A DNA stretch of 64,000 nt, taken from contig NZ_BMHY01000009.1 of NCBI RefSeq assembly GCF_014641555.1, positions 124,001 through 188,000 on the forward strand, written 5' to 3'. The notes below the pieces were generated by a model. That model did not search any database. It was not told the origin of the DNA and worked only from the letters and a program-made list of their open reading frames with translations. Shown here in pieces: positions 15,696 through 24,644 of this stretch. The translations under genes were made by a program, and so were the position numbers. Position 1 is the stretch's first letter; each line of letters begins with the position of its first letter. This stretch comes from Paenibacillus radicis (ex Gao et al. 2016). GTDB taxonomy: Bacteria; Bacillota; Bacilli; Paenibacillales; Paenibacillaceae.

Positions 15696-16139
15696 CTAAA
15701 CGCCTGTATGGCCAAAGCCTCCGGCTCCGCGAACGGTATCCGGCAGCTCATCAGCCAATGCGATCTCAATGGCCGGAATTTGCTGGAACACCATTTGCGC
15801 AATTCGCTCGCCGCGTGTAATCGTAAATGGCTCTTGACCTAAATTGACAAGCAGAACCTTCACTTCACCCCGGTAATCCGCATCAATCGTCCCTGGGGAA
15901 TTCAAGCAGGTAATGCCGTGCTTGTAAGCCAGCCCGCTTCTTGGGCGGATTTGCGCCTCGAGCTGCGCAGGCATTGCCATTGCAAATCCGGTTGGAATGA
16001 GCTTGCGCTCTCCCGGCGCAAGAATAACCGGTTCACCGACTGCCGCTTGAAGGTCAAAGCCTGCCGCCCATTCCGACATTTTATTCGGCAATTGAATATC
16101 TTCATTGCCTTCAAGCCGTTTAAATAGTACCTGAAACAA
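15696..16139 (-). CDS. dut: Trimeric dUTP diphosphatase
   Basis: A 147-residue dUTPase that hydrolyses dUTP to dUMP and keeps uracil out of DNA. The five family motifs are visible: AAGFDLQA, RSGLAYKHGI, GTIDADYRGEV (with the catalytic Asp), RGERIAQMVF and the C-terminal RGAGGFGHTGV. The start is TTG, with GGAGG 8 nt upstream inside the end of mlpA; the two genes overlap by 20 nt. In B. subtilis a different gene (ymxH) follows mlpA, so the dut placement is lineage-specific. Confidence 0.95.
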   Translation of the reverse strand: MFQVLFKRLEGNEDIQLPNKMSEWAAGFDLQAAVGEPVILAPGERKLIPTGFAMAMPAQLEAQIRPRSGLAYKHGITCLNSPGTIDADYRGEVKVLLVNLGQEPFTITRGERIAQMVFQQIPAIEIALADELPDTVRGAGGFGHTGV

Positions 16140-17385
16140 AACGATTCCTCCCCAATTGTGCCGCTGCTTTATCGTTCGAACCGACCATCGCGACTGCGAA
16201 CGGTACGGAAAGCATCCGTTCCGTTACTTGACGCAAGTCGGTCATCGTCACATTATCGATTCGTTTCAGCAATTCGTCAAGCGTATAATGACGCCCAAGC
16301 ATAAGCTCGTTTTTACCTAACCGGTTCATCCGGCTGCTCGTGCTCTCCAGACTTAAAATCAGGCTGCCTTTAAGCTGCTCTTTACCCCGGTGCAGCTCAT
16401 CCTCGCCAAGCCCTTTCACCGCAAGCTCCTCTAGCTGCTCCATCGTCAGATCGAGCACTTCCTTCGTTTGCTTCGGTGCCGTTCCGGCATAGATCGTGAA
16501 CAAACCGGTGTCCGCATAGGACGTATGATAAGAATAGACGGAATAAGCCAAGCCGCGTTTCTCCCGAATTTCTTGGAACAAGCGGGAGCTCATGCCGCCG
16601 CCGAGCGCATTGTTAAGCAAAATCATCGCATACAGCTGCGGATCGCTAATCGAACAGCCGGGGAAAGAGAGGCAGATGTGATTCTGCTCTGTTTTTTTCT
16701 TAAAGAAAATATAATCGCCATGAAAGCCCGGCGCTTGTACTGGAGCTGAGCTTCCTCTAACGCTGAATCGGCCAAACTGGCTCTCCAGCAGTTCCAGCAG
16801 CGCGCTCTCTTCTACGTTGCCTGCAACGCTGATCACCGTATTTTCAATGGTATATGTATCATTCATATAATCACGAAGTGAATCGGAATTCATCGCCGTC
16901 AGACGCTCTTCCAAACCCAGAATGGAATACGCAAGCGGATGATCGCCGTAAGCAGCGCGGGAAGCCTCGTCATGCACCTTGTCGTCCGGCGTATCCTCAT
17001 ACATCGAGATTTCTTCCAAAATCACGTTTTTCTCTTTCGCCAGTTCCTCTGCATCCAGCCGTGATTCGAAAAACATATCGGCCAATGCATCAACCGCTAT
17101 AGGCAAATGCTGATCGAGCACTTTGGCGAAATAGCAGGTATACTCCTTCGAAGTAAAGGCGTTGACATTGCCGCCAATTCCGTCGAACAAGTCTGCGATA
17201 TCTTTAGCCGATCGTTTATTCGTTCCTTTGAAGAGCATATGTTCGACAAAATGAGAAATGCCGTTGTTATCCGGCGTTTCATTCCGCGAGCCTGTTTTTA
17301 CCCATATACCGAATGCGACCGACCGAAATGTAGGAATATATTCCACAACGACTCTGAGACCGTTGCTGAGCGTATACTTATTCAC
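16120..17385 (-). CDS. mlpA: M16 family zinc metallopeptidase (MlpA/YmxG)
   Basis: A 421-residue processing-peptidase-like enzyme with the inverted zinc motif HFVEHMLFKGT (HxxEH) near residue 47, a downstream EEISMYEDTPDD segment, and the C-terminal EIREKRGLAYSVYSY segment. The start is GTG at 17385, because AAGGAGG lies 6 nt upstream; the frame extends 18 nt further, but that TTG falls in front of the ribosome site itself. In B. subtilis mlpA lies between ylxY and the dipicolinate operon. Substrates are unknown. It overlaps dut by 20 nt. Confidence 0.9.
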   Translation of the reverse strand: MNKYTLSNGLRVVVEYIPTFRSVAFGIWVKTGSRNETPDNNGISHFVEHMLFKGTNKRSAKDIADLFDGIGGNVNAFTSKEYTCYFAKVLDQHLPIAVDALADMFFESRLDAEELAKEKNVILEEISMYEDTPDDKVHDEASRAAYGDHPLAYSILGLEERLTAMNSDSLRDYMNDTYTIENTVISVAGNVEESALLELLESQFGRFSVRGSSAPVQAPGFHGDYIFFKKKTEQNHICLSFPGCSISDPQLYAMILLNNALGGGMSSRLFQEIREKRGLAYSVYSYHTSYADTGLFTIYAGTAPKQTKEVLDLTMEQLEELAVKGLGEDELHRGKEQLKGSLILSLESTSSRMNRLGKNELMLGRHYTLDELLKRIDNVTMTDLRQVTERMLSVPFAVAMVGSNDKAAAQLGRNRFVSGTI

Positions 17386-17476
17386 AATCGTCCTCCTTAG
17401 CAAGCTGAATGTAATTCTGCGATAAGCATAGATTTCCGCTAATCAGAAGCCCCTGCTTCCAATCAGTTTATCAAAA

Positions 17477-18481
17477 TTAAGGCCCCGGCTCAACAACCGG
17501 CGGCACCCGATCCGTCGACAGCAGCTCGCTTACCGTACCGATTGCATACCCCTTCTGTTTTGCAATACGGATCATGCCTGGCAGCGCATCACGGGATGAG
17601 GCTGTCGGATGCATGAGAATAAGCGATCCTGGCTCCAGCTTTGACGAAATCCGGCGAATAATCGTATCAGGAGAAGGTTTCTGCCAATCGATTGTATCGA
17701 TGGTCCACAGTACAGTCATTAGCCCTTGCTCTGCCGCTACTTGTATCGTCATCTGGTTATAGTCACCCGAAGGCGGTGCAAACCACTTGTTGTCAACCGC
17801 AAGCGTCGATTTTAACAGCTCTTCTGTTTTGGATATTTGCGTATAAGCGGCCTGTCTGCCCAGTTCGCTCATATTCGGATGCGAATAGGCATGATTGGAC
17901 ATTTCATGGCCCTTCGCTTGAATTTGCATGGCAACATCCGGATATTTCTTCAACCAGGAACCATCCAAGAAAAAGGTAGCCTTCACCTGCTCCTTCTCCA
18001 GCGTATCGAGAATCGGTTGTATGTATTCGTTGCCCCAAGCGACATTGATCATAAAAGCGATCATTTTCTTCTCAGGATTGCCTCTAAAAATCGGATATTT
18101 GCCCAAGTCCCGCAGCGAAATTTCCGGATTGACTTCCTTATATACGAATTGAATCGGAGACAGTGTCCCTGTTGCAACTGTTTTTTCAAAGCTTTTGTCG
18201 ATATCGACTTCCACGCCATTATACCCGGGAATAGCTTTCCATACCCGGTCTATTTGTGCGTTTATAGGCTCGATTCGCTGTTTTTCTGCCTCGTTGGCAA
18301 TCGTTTGCCGCAGCTCACTCAGCTCCTGCTCACTAAACAGTGGCTTTACGGCAGCCTTAGTCGCACCGTTCGCTTTGACCGATGCCACATAGTCGCCTAT
18401 TCCGCCAAGATTCAAACTAAAGGCTGCAATAAACGCTGCCATGCACACGCCTATCCAACCGATTTTTGTTCGCAAGTTCAT
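17477..18481 (-). CDS. ylxY: Polysaccharide deacetylase-like protein YlxY, altered active site
   Basis: A 334-residue protein with an N-terminal membrane anchor (MNLRTKIGWIGVCMAAFIAA) and a NodB-type domain (about 155-325). Motif 2 is present as SNHAYSHPN and motif 3 as WFAPPSGDYN. However motif 1, normally TFDDG with the catalytic base and metal-binding Asp, reads MINVAWGNEYI. The enzyme may therefore be inactive or use other residues. The family accompanies pnp in spore formers and is usually called sporulation-associated. The ATG at 18481 has an AAGGTGGAGC ribosome site; the frame runs 47 codons further without support. Confidence 0.85.
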   Translation of the reverse strand: MNLRTKIGWIGVCMAAFIAAFSLNLGGIGDYVASVKANGATKAAVKPLFSEQELSELRQTIANEAEKQRIEPINAQIDRVWKAIPGYNGVEVDIDKSFEKTVATGTLSPIQFVYKEVNPEISLRDLGKYPIFRGNPEKKMIAFMINVAWGNEYIQPILDTLEKEQVKATFFLDGSWLKKYPDVAMQIQAKGHEMSNHAYSHPNMSELGRQAAYTQISKTEELLKSTLAVDNKWFAPPSGDYNQMTIQVAAEQGLMTVLWTIDTIDWQKPSPDTIIRRISSKLEPGSLILMHPTASSRDALPGMIRIAKQKGYAIGTVSELLSTDRVPPVVEPGP

Positions 18482-18611
18482 AGGTTTAGCTCCACCTTCA
18501 TCATCGGTTAGCGTCTTTGCCGAATCCGGCCCATGCAATATGCAGACAAGACGCTTGCTCAAAATGTATGAAGAAATGGACGAGATTATGCAAGCCGAAA
18601 GCCAATTCCGG

Positions 18612-18649
18612 CAAAAAAACAAAAAGAGACAGATTCACTCTGACTCTTT
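18612..18649 (-). terminator. Rho-independent terminator of pnp
   Basis: Stem AAAGAG-T-CAGA / TCTG-T-CTCTTT with one T-T mismatch and a 5-nt loop, followed on the minus strand by TTGTTTTTTTG. It lies about 35 bp after the pnp stop codon. Confidence 0.8.
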
Positions 18650-18684
18650 GCATTCAAACGATATAGAAAGCGCAGAAGCTAAAC

Positions 18685-20781
18685 TTACTGCGCTGGTACT
18701 TGAGGTGCAAGAACGGCTTTGCGGGACAGGTTGATGCGGCCCTGCTGATCGATCTCGGTTACTTTTACCGTAATTTGGTCGCCAATTGCCAGAACATCTT
18801 CAACTTTAGCTACGCGTTCGTTAGCAAGCTGGGAGATGTGGACAAGACCATCTTTGTTCGGCAAAATTTCAACGAAGGCGCCGAATTTCTCGATCCGTTT
18901 AACGGTTCCGAGATAGATTTCACCGATGACAACCTCTTTGACGATACCTTCGATAATCGCTTTCGCACGTTGGTTCATCTCTTCGTTCGAAGAAGCGATG
19001 TAGACCATGCCGTCTTGCTCGATATCGATTTTCACGCCGGTTTCCTCAATGATTTTATTGATGATTTTGCCGCCGGAGCCGATAACATCACGGATTTTGT
19101 CCGGATGGATACGAAGCGTCAAAATTTTCGGAGCATATTGCGACAGGTTTTTACGCGACTCGGTCATTACTTCGTTCATTTTGCCCAAAATATGCAACCG
19201 GCCTTCGCGTGCTTGCTCAAGCGCCTGGGACAAAATCGCACGGTCGATACCGTTGATTTTAATATCCATTTGAATTGCCGTTACGCCTTGCGCCGTACCT
19301 GCAACTTTAAAGTCCATATCGCCGAGATGATCTTCCATCCCTTGAATGTCGGACAAGATGGAGAAATGTTCGCCGTCCTTGATCAAGCCCATTGCGATAC
19401 CTGCTACTGGAGCTTTAATCGGAACGCCCGCATCCATCATGGCAAGTGTACTTGCGCAAATGCTTGCTTGGGAAGTCGAACCGTTTGATTCCAAAACTTC
19501 GGAAACGAGACGGATGGCATATGGGAATTCAGCTTCAGAAGGAATAACCTTCGACAATGCGCGTTCGCCAAGTGCACCGTGACCAATCTCGCGGCGGCCC
19601 GGAGGACGGAGCGGTCTTGCTTCGCCAACGCTGAATGGCGGGAAGTTGTAATGATGCATGAAACGTTTCGTTTCTTCAGGGCTGACACCATCCAAAATTT
19701 GAACGTCGCCAAGCGCGCCAAGTGTACAGATGCTAAGTGCTTGTGTCTGACCGCGTGTGAATAAGCCGGAGCCATGTGTACGCGGCAACAAAGCGACGTC
19801 GCATTCGATCGGACGAATTTCGGCAAGGCCGCGTCCATCGGGACGAACTTTGTCATGCGTAATCAAGCGGCGAACTTCTTCTTTCACGATGTCGTACAGC
19901 ACTTCTTTCACATCGCCAATAAGCTCAGGCGTTTCTGCATACACTTCTTCGAAGTGAGCAACAGTGTCGCTGTTGACTGCGTCAATTGCTTCCTGGCGTG
20001 CATGCTTCTCCTCGATGCGAATAGCTTCTACAAGGCGTTCGGATGCATATGCGCGAACCGCTTCGTTAACGGAAGCATCCACAGCATGAAGCTTCACTTC
20101 CATCTTCGGCTTGCCAGCTGCTGCAACGAGCTCTTCAATCGACGCAACGATTTTTTTGATTTCATCATGACCGAACATGATAGCTTCCAGCATGACGTCT
20201 TCACCGACTTCATTGCCTTCCGCTTCTACCATCATGATCGCATCTTTCGTACCTGCGACAACGACGAAAATATCCGTCTGCTGCCCTTGCTCGACAGTCG
20301 GATTAATAACGAATTGGCCATTGACACGGCCAACGCTTACGCCGCCGATCGGACCGTCAAATGGAACGTCAGAGATAGCAAGTGCTGCAGATGTACCAAT
20401 CATTGCCGCAATTTCAGGCGGGCAATCCTGATCCACGCTCATGACGATGTTCGCGATTTGCACATCGTTGCGGAAGCCTTCAGGGAACAACGGACGAATC
20501 GGGCGGTCAGTCAACCGGCTCGACAGAATCGCTTTTTCACTTGGACGTCCTTCGCGTTTAATGAAGCCGCCGGGAATTTTACCGACTGCGTACATGCGCT
20601 CTTCATAGTTAACTGTCAGCGGGAAGAAATCCAGATCCTTTGGTCCCGTTGAAGCCGTAACCGTACACAAAATAACGGTATCCCCGTAACGTACCGTTAC
20701 AGCGGCATTTGCTTGCTTGGCGAGACGGCCTGTCTCAAGGACAAGCTTTCTGCCGCCCAACAACATTTCGACTTGTTGCAA
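18685..20781 (-). CDS. pnp: Polynucleotide phosphorylase
   Basis: A 698-residue trimeric 3'-5' phosphorolytic exoribonuclease of mRNA decay. It has two RNase PH domains (about 5-230 and 310-550), the LRPPGRREIGHGALGERAL catalytic-region segment, then a KH domain (IRDVIGSGGKIINKIIEETG) and a C-terminal S1 domain (YLGTVKRIEKFGAFVEI). The start is TTG with AGGAGGG 7 nt upstream. It follows rpsO, as in Bacillus. A GCCAAC/GTTGGC hairpin (20831-20845) in the short leader could be a processing or autoregulation site. Confidence 0.97.
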   Translation of the reverse strand: MQQVEMLLGGRKLVLETGRLAKQANAAVTVRYGDTVILCTVTASTGPKDLDFFPLTVNYEERMYAVGKIPGGFIKREGRPSEKAILSSRLTDRPIRPLFPEGFRNDVQIANIVMSVDQDCPPEIAAMIGTSAALAISDVPFDGPIGGVSVGRVNGQFVINPTVEQGQQTDIFVVVAGTKDAIMMVEAEGNEVGEDVMLEAIMFGHDEIKKIVASIEELVAAAGKPKMEVKLHAVDASVNEAVRAYASERLVEAIRIEEKHARQEAIDAVNSDTVAHFEEVYAETPELIGDVKEVLYDIVKEEVRRLITHDKVRPDGRGLAEIRPIECDVALLPRTHGSGLFTRGQTQALSICTLGALGDVQILDGVSPEETKRFMHHYNFPPFSVGEARPLRPPGRREIGHGALGERALSKVIPSEAEFPYAIRLVSEVLESNGSTSQASICASTLAMMDAGVPIKAPVAGIAMGLIKDGEHFSILSDIQGMEDHLGDMDFKVAGTAQGVTAIQMDIKINGIDRAILSQALEQAREGRLHILGKMNEVMTESRKNLSQYAPKILTLRIHPDKIRDVIGSGGKIINKIIEETGVKIDIEQDGMVYIASSNEEMNQRAKAIIEGIVKEVVIGEIYLGTVKRIEKFGAFVEILPNKDGLVHISQLANERVAKVEDVLAIGDQITVKVTEIDQQGRINLSRKAVLAPQVPAQ

Positions 20782-20830
20782 ATGTAATCCCTCCTAGTTT
20801 GTAATGTAACAGTTGGCATTCATACCATTC

Positions 20831-20845
20831 GCCAACAGCGTTGGC
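20831..20845 (-). promoter_or_regulatory. Leader hairpin of pnp
   Basis: Perfect 6-bp stem GCCAAC/GTTGGC with a 3-nt loop, located 50 nt before the pnp start and downstream of the rpsO terminator. Leader hairpins of pnp are processed and autoregulated in Escherichia coli; a similar role here is only inference. Confidence 0.4.
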
Positions 20846-20872
20846 ATATCCTGCTGTACCTTTTGATATTAC

Positions 20873-20935
20873 AAAAAGCAACCCGCGAATGCCGGCTCCG
20901 GGAAGCCCGGACGGCAAAACAGCCAGGTTGCTTTT
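20873..20935 (-). terminator. Rho-independent terminator between rpsO and pnp
   Basis: Outer stem AAAAGCAACC/GGTTGCTTTT (10 bp) with an inner GCC/GGC and CCGGG/CCCGG stem. On the minus strand the T-run is part of the arm and is followed by TGTAATATC. It ends the rpsO transcript or reduces read-through into pnp. Confidence 0.8.
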
Positions 20936-20948
20936 CATGTAACAGATT

Positions 20949-21218
20949 CTAGCGGCGAAGGCCGAGTTTTTCGATCAATGCGCTATAACGTCTAACATCT
21001 TTGTTTTTCAGGTATGCCAACAGCTTACGGCGTTGACCTACCATCTTGAGCAAACCACGACGGGAGTGGTGATCTTTCTTGTGCTCCCGCAAGTGTTGAG
21101 TCAAGTTCACGATGTTTTCAGTCAGGATAGCGACTTGAACTTCCGGTGATCCTGTATCGCTCGCATGTGTTTTGTGCGTTTCGATCAGTTCTTGTTTACG
21201 CTCTTGTGTAATTGCCAT
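20949..21218 (-). CDS. rpsO: 30S ribosomal protein S15
   Basis: An 89-residue ribosomal protein that binds the central domain of 16S rRNA early in 30S assembly. It has the full S15 sequence, from MAITQERKQELIETHKTHA to RYSALIEKLGLRR, including HKKDHHSRRGLL, the 16S-contact region. A strong AAGGAGGTGA ribosome site precedes the ATG. It lies between ribF and pnp and has its own promoter and structured leader, so S15 autoregulation is plausible. Confidence 0.98.
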   Translation of the reverse strand: MAITQERKQELIETHKTHASDTGSPEVQVAILTENIVNLTQHLREHKKDHHSRRGLLKMVGQRRKLLAYLKNKDVRRYSALIEKLGLRR

Positions 21219-21344
21219 CCTCGTTCACCTCCTTGAAAAATTAAAATAATCGCCGTTAGCCCAGGTACCGCCGGTGAGAGCAGACATCCAAGCTAAGGTT
21301 CTTATCGCGTTCGTCCATAAATGGGCCGGTCCGCAACGTTATTC

Positions 21345-21373
21345 AGTATAACACAACAGCATAGGCAAGTAAA
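21345..21373 (-). promoter_or_regulatory. Sigma-A promoter and candidate S15-responsive leader of rpsO
   Basis: On the minus strand TTTACT (21373-21368), 17 bp, TATACT (21350-21345). The resulting leader of about 120 nt reaches the rpsO start and contains TTAGC/GCTAA pairing around a GC-rich segment. S15 represses its own mRNA in several bacteria through leader structures; the specific fold here is not proven. Confidence 0.6.
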
Positions 21374-21383
21374 TGCTGCCGTT

Positions 21384-22331
21384 TTAACCGAGGTTGAACC
21401 GTTGTTTGACTTTATCCGAATCCTGGCCAATTTGCGCAATCAGTTCTTGTACGGAACCGAATCTTTGCTCCGGACGGATAAAATCATGGAACCGCACGGT
21501 AATCGATTCTCCATAAATGTCCTGGTTAAAATCGAAAAGATGCACTTCCATAACCGGCCGGATCTCTTCTTTATTAAAGGTTGGCTTCATTCCGTGGTTC
21601 AGAACGCCGTAAAATGGCTTTCCCGCTACTTCACCCGAAACGGCAAAGACACCGAGTCGGGGAGCTACATAACGGTCAGATATTTCAAGGTTGGCGGTCG
21701 GAAAACCAATGGTCCGGCCGCGGCCATCACCATGAACGACTATACCTTTAAGTTCATAAGGACGACTGAGCAAGTTGGCGGCCAATTCGATGCCGCCCTG
21801 CTCTAGCGCCTCACGTACATAAGTACTGCTCACCTTTATGCCGTTCTCGAACAGCGGCTCAATAATTTCGACATCAATGTCCGGCGCACCCAAGCTGCGC
21901 ATCATTTCGGCATTGCCTTGACCCTTGAAGCCAAACATAAAGTCAAAGCCAACGACAATTTGACGCGCTCTCAGCGGCCGGAGCACCTCGTCGACAAATT
22001 GCTGCGGCGAAATGGCCGCAAACGTTTTATCGAATTCCAATACGAACACAAGGTCTACGCCAAGCTCCTCGAACAAGGAAGCTTTGGACTCAAACGGCGT
22101 AAGACTATTGAAATAACGTTCGCCCTGACCCAGCACTTCTTTGGGATGCGGGTTAAACGTCATGACAGCGGACAGCAAACCTTTGCTTTTGGCAAGCGTT
22201 ACTGCCTTTTTAATGACGTTCTGATGCCCGCGATGCACACCGTCGAAATGGCCGATCGCGATCGAAAGCGAATGATCCCGGAGCACTTCCGGAATCTCCG
22301 TTAACGGATACTTGAGTGAAATCATTTCCAA
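21384..22331 (-). CDS. ribF: Bifunctional riboflavin kinase/FAD synthetase
   Basis: A 315-residue enzyme that makes FMN from riboflavin and then FAD. The N-terminal adenylyltransferase domain has IGHFDGVHRGHQNVI near residue 28. The C-terminal riboflavin kinase domain contains GRGRTIGFPTANLE and the GVLNHGMKPTFN segment. The start is taken as TTG at 22331, with a modest AGGTG about 8 nt upstream; ATG two codons later is an alternative. It follows truB as in Bacillus. Confidence 0.95.
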   Translation of the reverse strand: MEMISLKYPLTEIPEVLRDHSLSIAIGHFDGVHRGHQNVIKKAVTLAKSKGLLSAVMTFNPHPKEVLGQGERYFNSLTPFESKASLFEELGVDLVFVLEFDKTFAAISPQQFVDEVLRPLRARQIVVGFDFMFGFKGQGNAEMMRSLGAPDIDVEIIEPLFENGIKVSSTYVREALEQGGIELAANLLSRPYELKGIVVHGDGRGRTIGFPTANLEISDRYVAPRLGVFAVSGEVAGKPFYGVLNHGMKPTFNKEEIRPVMEVHLFDFNQDIYGESITVRFHDFIRPEQRFGSVQELIAQIGQDSDKVKQRFNLG

Positions 22332-22392
22332 CTTGGATACACCTGCATTTCTGTTCAGACTTTCGCTTTTGCGAGCCGATGTGGTAGTGATG

Positions 22393-23295
22393 CTATGAAA
22401 ATACTTTTACCGGTTTCAGAATTTCCGCCCCGGTGTCCCATTCAAAAATCCCGATAAACTGATTGCCTTCGCCGTAAAGCCGGATCAGCCGATCCCCGCT
22501 CGGACGTTCGGCAAGCATGCGCAGCGGAATTTTTTGTCCTTTAAGCGCCATGTCAGCAATCACTGACGACACCTGAACAAGTTCCAAATGCGAAATCGCC
22601 ATTTCTGCCGATAACAAGCGCGATTCGAGCTCTCCTGCCTCCTGAAGCTCTTCCACCTGCTCCAGCGTTACGCATTGTTCCTTCGTAATGCCTCCAGACA
22701 TCGTACGGGTCAACTGCGCCATTGCGGCAGGAACGCCAAGCTCCCGTCCAATATCGACGCAAAGTGTCCGAATATACGTGCCTTTCGAGCACACGACTGA
22801 AAAGGAAAACGTTGGCTTGTCTGACGATAAATTGAGGCCTTGCAGCTCGATTTGGTGGATCGTCGCTTTTCTTGCTTTCCGTTCTACCGTCTTGCCTTCC
22901 CGCGCCAGCTCATAGAGACGCTTGCCGTCCACTTTAACAGCGGAGAACATCGGGGGAATCTGTTCGATCTCGCCGACAAAGCTCCTAAGAACCCGAATAA
23001 CCTCTTCCTCGGTCACTACAATGCCGCTTATCTCCTCAACAACATTACCGGTTAAGTCTTCCGTATCGGTAGCAATGCCAAGCTGAATGACAGCTTCATA
23101 GGCTTTCGGACGTTCTTGCAAATATTCAACCATACGCGTAGAACGGCCCAAACAGAGAGGCAATACGCCCGTCACCATAGGATCCAGCGTTCCCGCATGG
23201 CCGATCCGCTTCATCTTGGTCAGCCGGCGCACCTTCGCCACTACATCATGCGAAGTCCAACCCGCAGGCTTCCAGATCGCGATAATACCGTCCAT
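22393..23295 (-). CDS. truB: tRNA pseudouridine(55) synthase
   Basis: A 300-residue enzyme that isomerises U55 in the T-loop of tRNAs. It has the conserved GHAGTLDPMVTGVLPLCLG segment carrying the catalytic Asp (about residue 38), the SKGTYIRTLCVDIG motif, and a short C-terminal PUA-like region (about 235-300). The start ATG follows AAAGGCG. It lies 2 bp after the stop of nrnA and is co-transcribed with the infB cluster. Confidence 0.96.
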   Translation of the reverse strand: MDGIIAIWKPAGWTSHDVVAKVRRLTKMKRIGHAGTLDPMVTGVLPLCLGRSTRMVEYLQERPKAYEAVIQLGIATDTEDLTGNVVEEISGIVVTEEEVIRVLRSFVGEIEQIPPMFSAVKVDGKRLYELAREGKTVERKARKATIHQIELQGLNLSSDKPTFSFSVVCSKGTYIRTLCVDIGRELGVPAAMAQLTRTMSGGITKEQCVTLEQVEELQEAGELESRLLSAEMAISHLELVQVSSVIADMALKGQKIPLRMLAERPSGDRLIRLYGEGNQFIGIFEWDTGAEILKPVKVFS

Positions 23296-23297
23296 CG

Positions 23298-24284
23298 TTA
23301 ATTCAACGCCTTTCTAACCGCATCAACCAAAGATTCAATCGCATCCGGGAGCGAACCGCTCAGCCGGCAGCCGGCAGCGCGAACATGGCCGCCGCCGCCG
23401 AAATTTTGCGCGATAGCCGCTACGTCTGCTTTGCCCGAGGAACGAAGGCTTGCTTTCACATGACCGTCTTCGGTTTCCTTGAACAAAATTCCGACTTCAA
23501 CACCATCAATATTCAAAGCATAGTTGACGATGCCCTCGAAATCTTCGGATACGGCGCCGGTTTCCTTCATATCATCCTTAGCGACATAGAGCCAGCCGAT
23601 CTGCTGATCTTCACTGAAAGTAAGTCTGCTTAAACTGCGTTGCAGCAGTTTCAACTTCGGCATCGTCATTTTTTCAAGCAAATGATCTGCCAGCTGGTGA
23701 CCGCTGACACCTTTGTCCAGCATACGCGAAGCGATCCCCATCACTTTGGAGCTCGTGTTGGAGTAGCGAAAGCCGCCCGTATCGGTTAAGAGGCCGGTAT
23801 AAATAGCCGTTGCGCAGTCCTTGTCAAAGTCAAAGCCGGCTCTTTCGATAAGATCATATAAAACTTCTACCGTAGCTGCTGCGTCAGCCCGAATAATATT
23901 AACCGTACCGAAACCATTGTTCGTCGGATGATGGTCGATATTAAGCAAGCCGGCATCTTCCGCAAACAAACTGGAGACCTCGCCGATTCTTTGATAGTCA
24001 GCGCAATCTACCGTAATAATATGCTTATAAGCCGCAGTGGGCTGCGATTTGCGATAATTGATAATAGCGTCATAATGCACAAGATAGCTTAACCGTGAAG
24101 GAGATTCGCCTTCGTTCATCAATACGAAGGATTTACCCAATTTGTCTAGCAGCCAGCCAACAACTGCTGTCGAACTAATAGCATCCCCATCAGGCTGAAC
24201 ATGGGAGACGACTAAAAAGTCGTCCCCCTCGTTCATAAAAGCAAGTGCAGCATCAAGTTGCCGCGTATATTCCGCAGTCGTCAT
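23298..24284 (-). CDS. nrnA: Bifunctional oligoribonuclease/pAp phosphatase (DHH family)
   Basis: A 328-residue DHH/DHHA1 phosphoesterase that degrades nanoRNAs and, in B. subtilis NrnA, also pAp. Motifs: VSHVQPDGDAISST (motif I), ITVDCAD, the DHHPTNNGFG signature and the C-terminal DHHA1 Gly-rich GGGGHVRAAG. ATG at 24284 overlaps the rbfA stop (TGATG); a GTG one codon earlier is also possible. The placement between rbfA and truB differs from B. subtilis, where rbfA and truB are adjacent. Confidence 0.92.
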   Translation of the reverse strand: MTTAEYTRQLDAALAFMNEGDDFLVVSHVQPDGDAISSTAVVGWLLDKLGKSFVLMNEGESPSRLSYLVHYDAIINYRKSQPTAAYKHIITVDCADYQRIGEVSSLFAEDAGLLNIDHHPTNNGFGTVNIIRADAAATVEVLYDLIERAGFDFDKDCATAIYTGLLTDTGGFRYSNTSSKVMGIASRMLDKGVSGHQLADHLLEKMTMPKLKLLQRSLSRLTFSEDQQIGWLYVAKDDMKETGAVSEDFEGIVNYALNIDGVEVGILFKETEDGHVKASLRSSGKADVAAIAQNFGGGGHVRAAGCRLSGSLPDAIESLVDAVRKALN

Positions 24285-24637
24285 CACGACTTATTCCCGC
24301 GGTTGATTTCCTCCAGCAGCCCTTCAATCCGGCTGCCGTATTCAATCGAACTATCGAACTTGAACAAAATTTCTGGCGTATGACGCAGACGCATCCGCTT
24401 GCCGAGCTCGGTGCGAATAAAACCGTTTGCCCGTCCGAGCGCTTTAAGCGTCTCTTCCTTTTGCTCTTCGCTGCCAAGCACGCTCAAGTAAACACGCGCT
24501 TGGGACAGATCGCCAGACGCTTCCACACCTGTTACGGTGATAAAGCCAATTCGCGGATCCTTCAGCTCAGTTTGAATAATTTGGCTCAGTTCTTTCTTAA
24601 TCTGTTCGCCTACACGGCCGACACGTATTTTAGCCAT
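24284..24637 (-). CDS. rbfA: 30S ribosome-binding factor A
   Basis: A 117-residue KH-fold factor for late 30S maturation and 16S 5'-end processing. The sequence begins MAKIRVGRVGEQIKKELSQI and contains DPRIGFITVTGVEASGDLSQARVYLSVLG, the family core. The ribosome site AGAGGTGATTAATCG precedes the ATG. It starts 7 bp after infB; the ylxP (DUF503) gene present between infB and rbfA in B. subtilis is missing here. The last base of its stop is shared with the nrnA ATG. Confidence 0.95.
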   Translation of the reverse strand: MAKIRVGRVGEQIKKELSQIIQTELKDPRIGFITVTGVEASGDLSQARVYLSVLGSEEQKEETLKALGRANGFIRTELGKRMRLRHTPEILFKFDSSIEYGSRIEGLLEEINRGNKS

Positions 24638-24644
24638 CGATTAA

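Noticed and set aside
17385..17403. Longer start for mlpA at 17403
   Set aside because: The TTG would sit directly in front of the AAGGAGG ribosome site, which serves the GTG at 17385.
19774..20652. 292-codon plus-strand frame opposite pnp
   Set aside because: Antisense shadow of the PNPase RNase PH domains.
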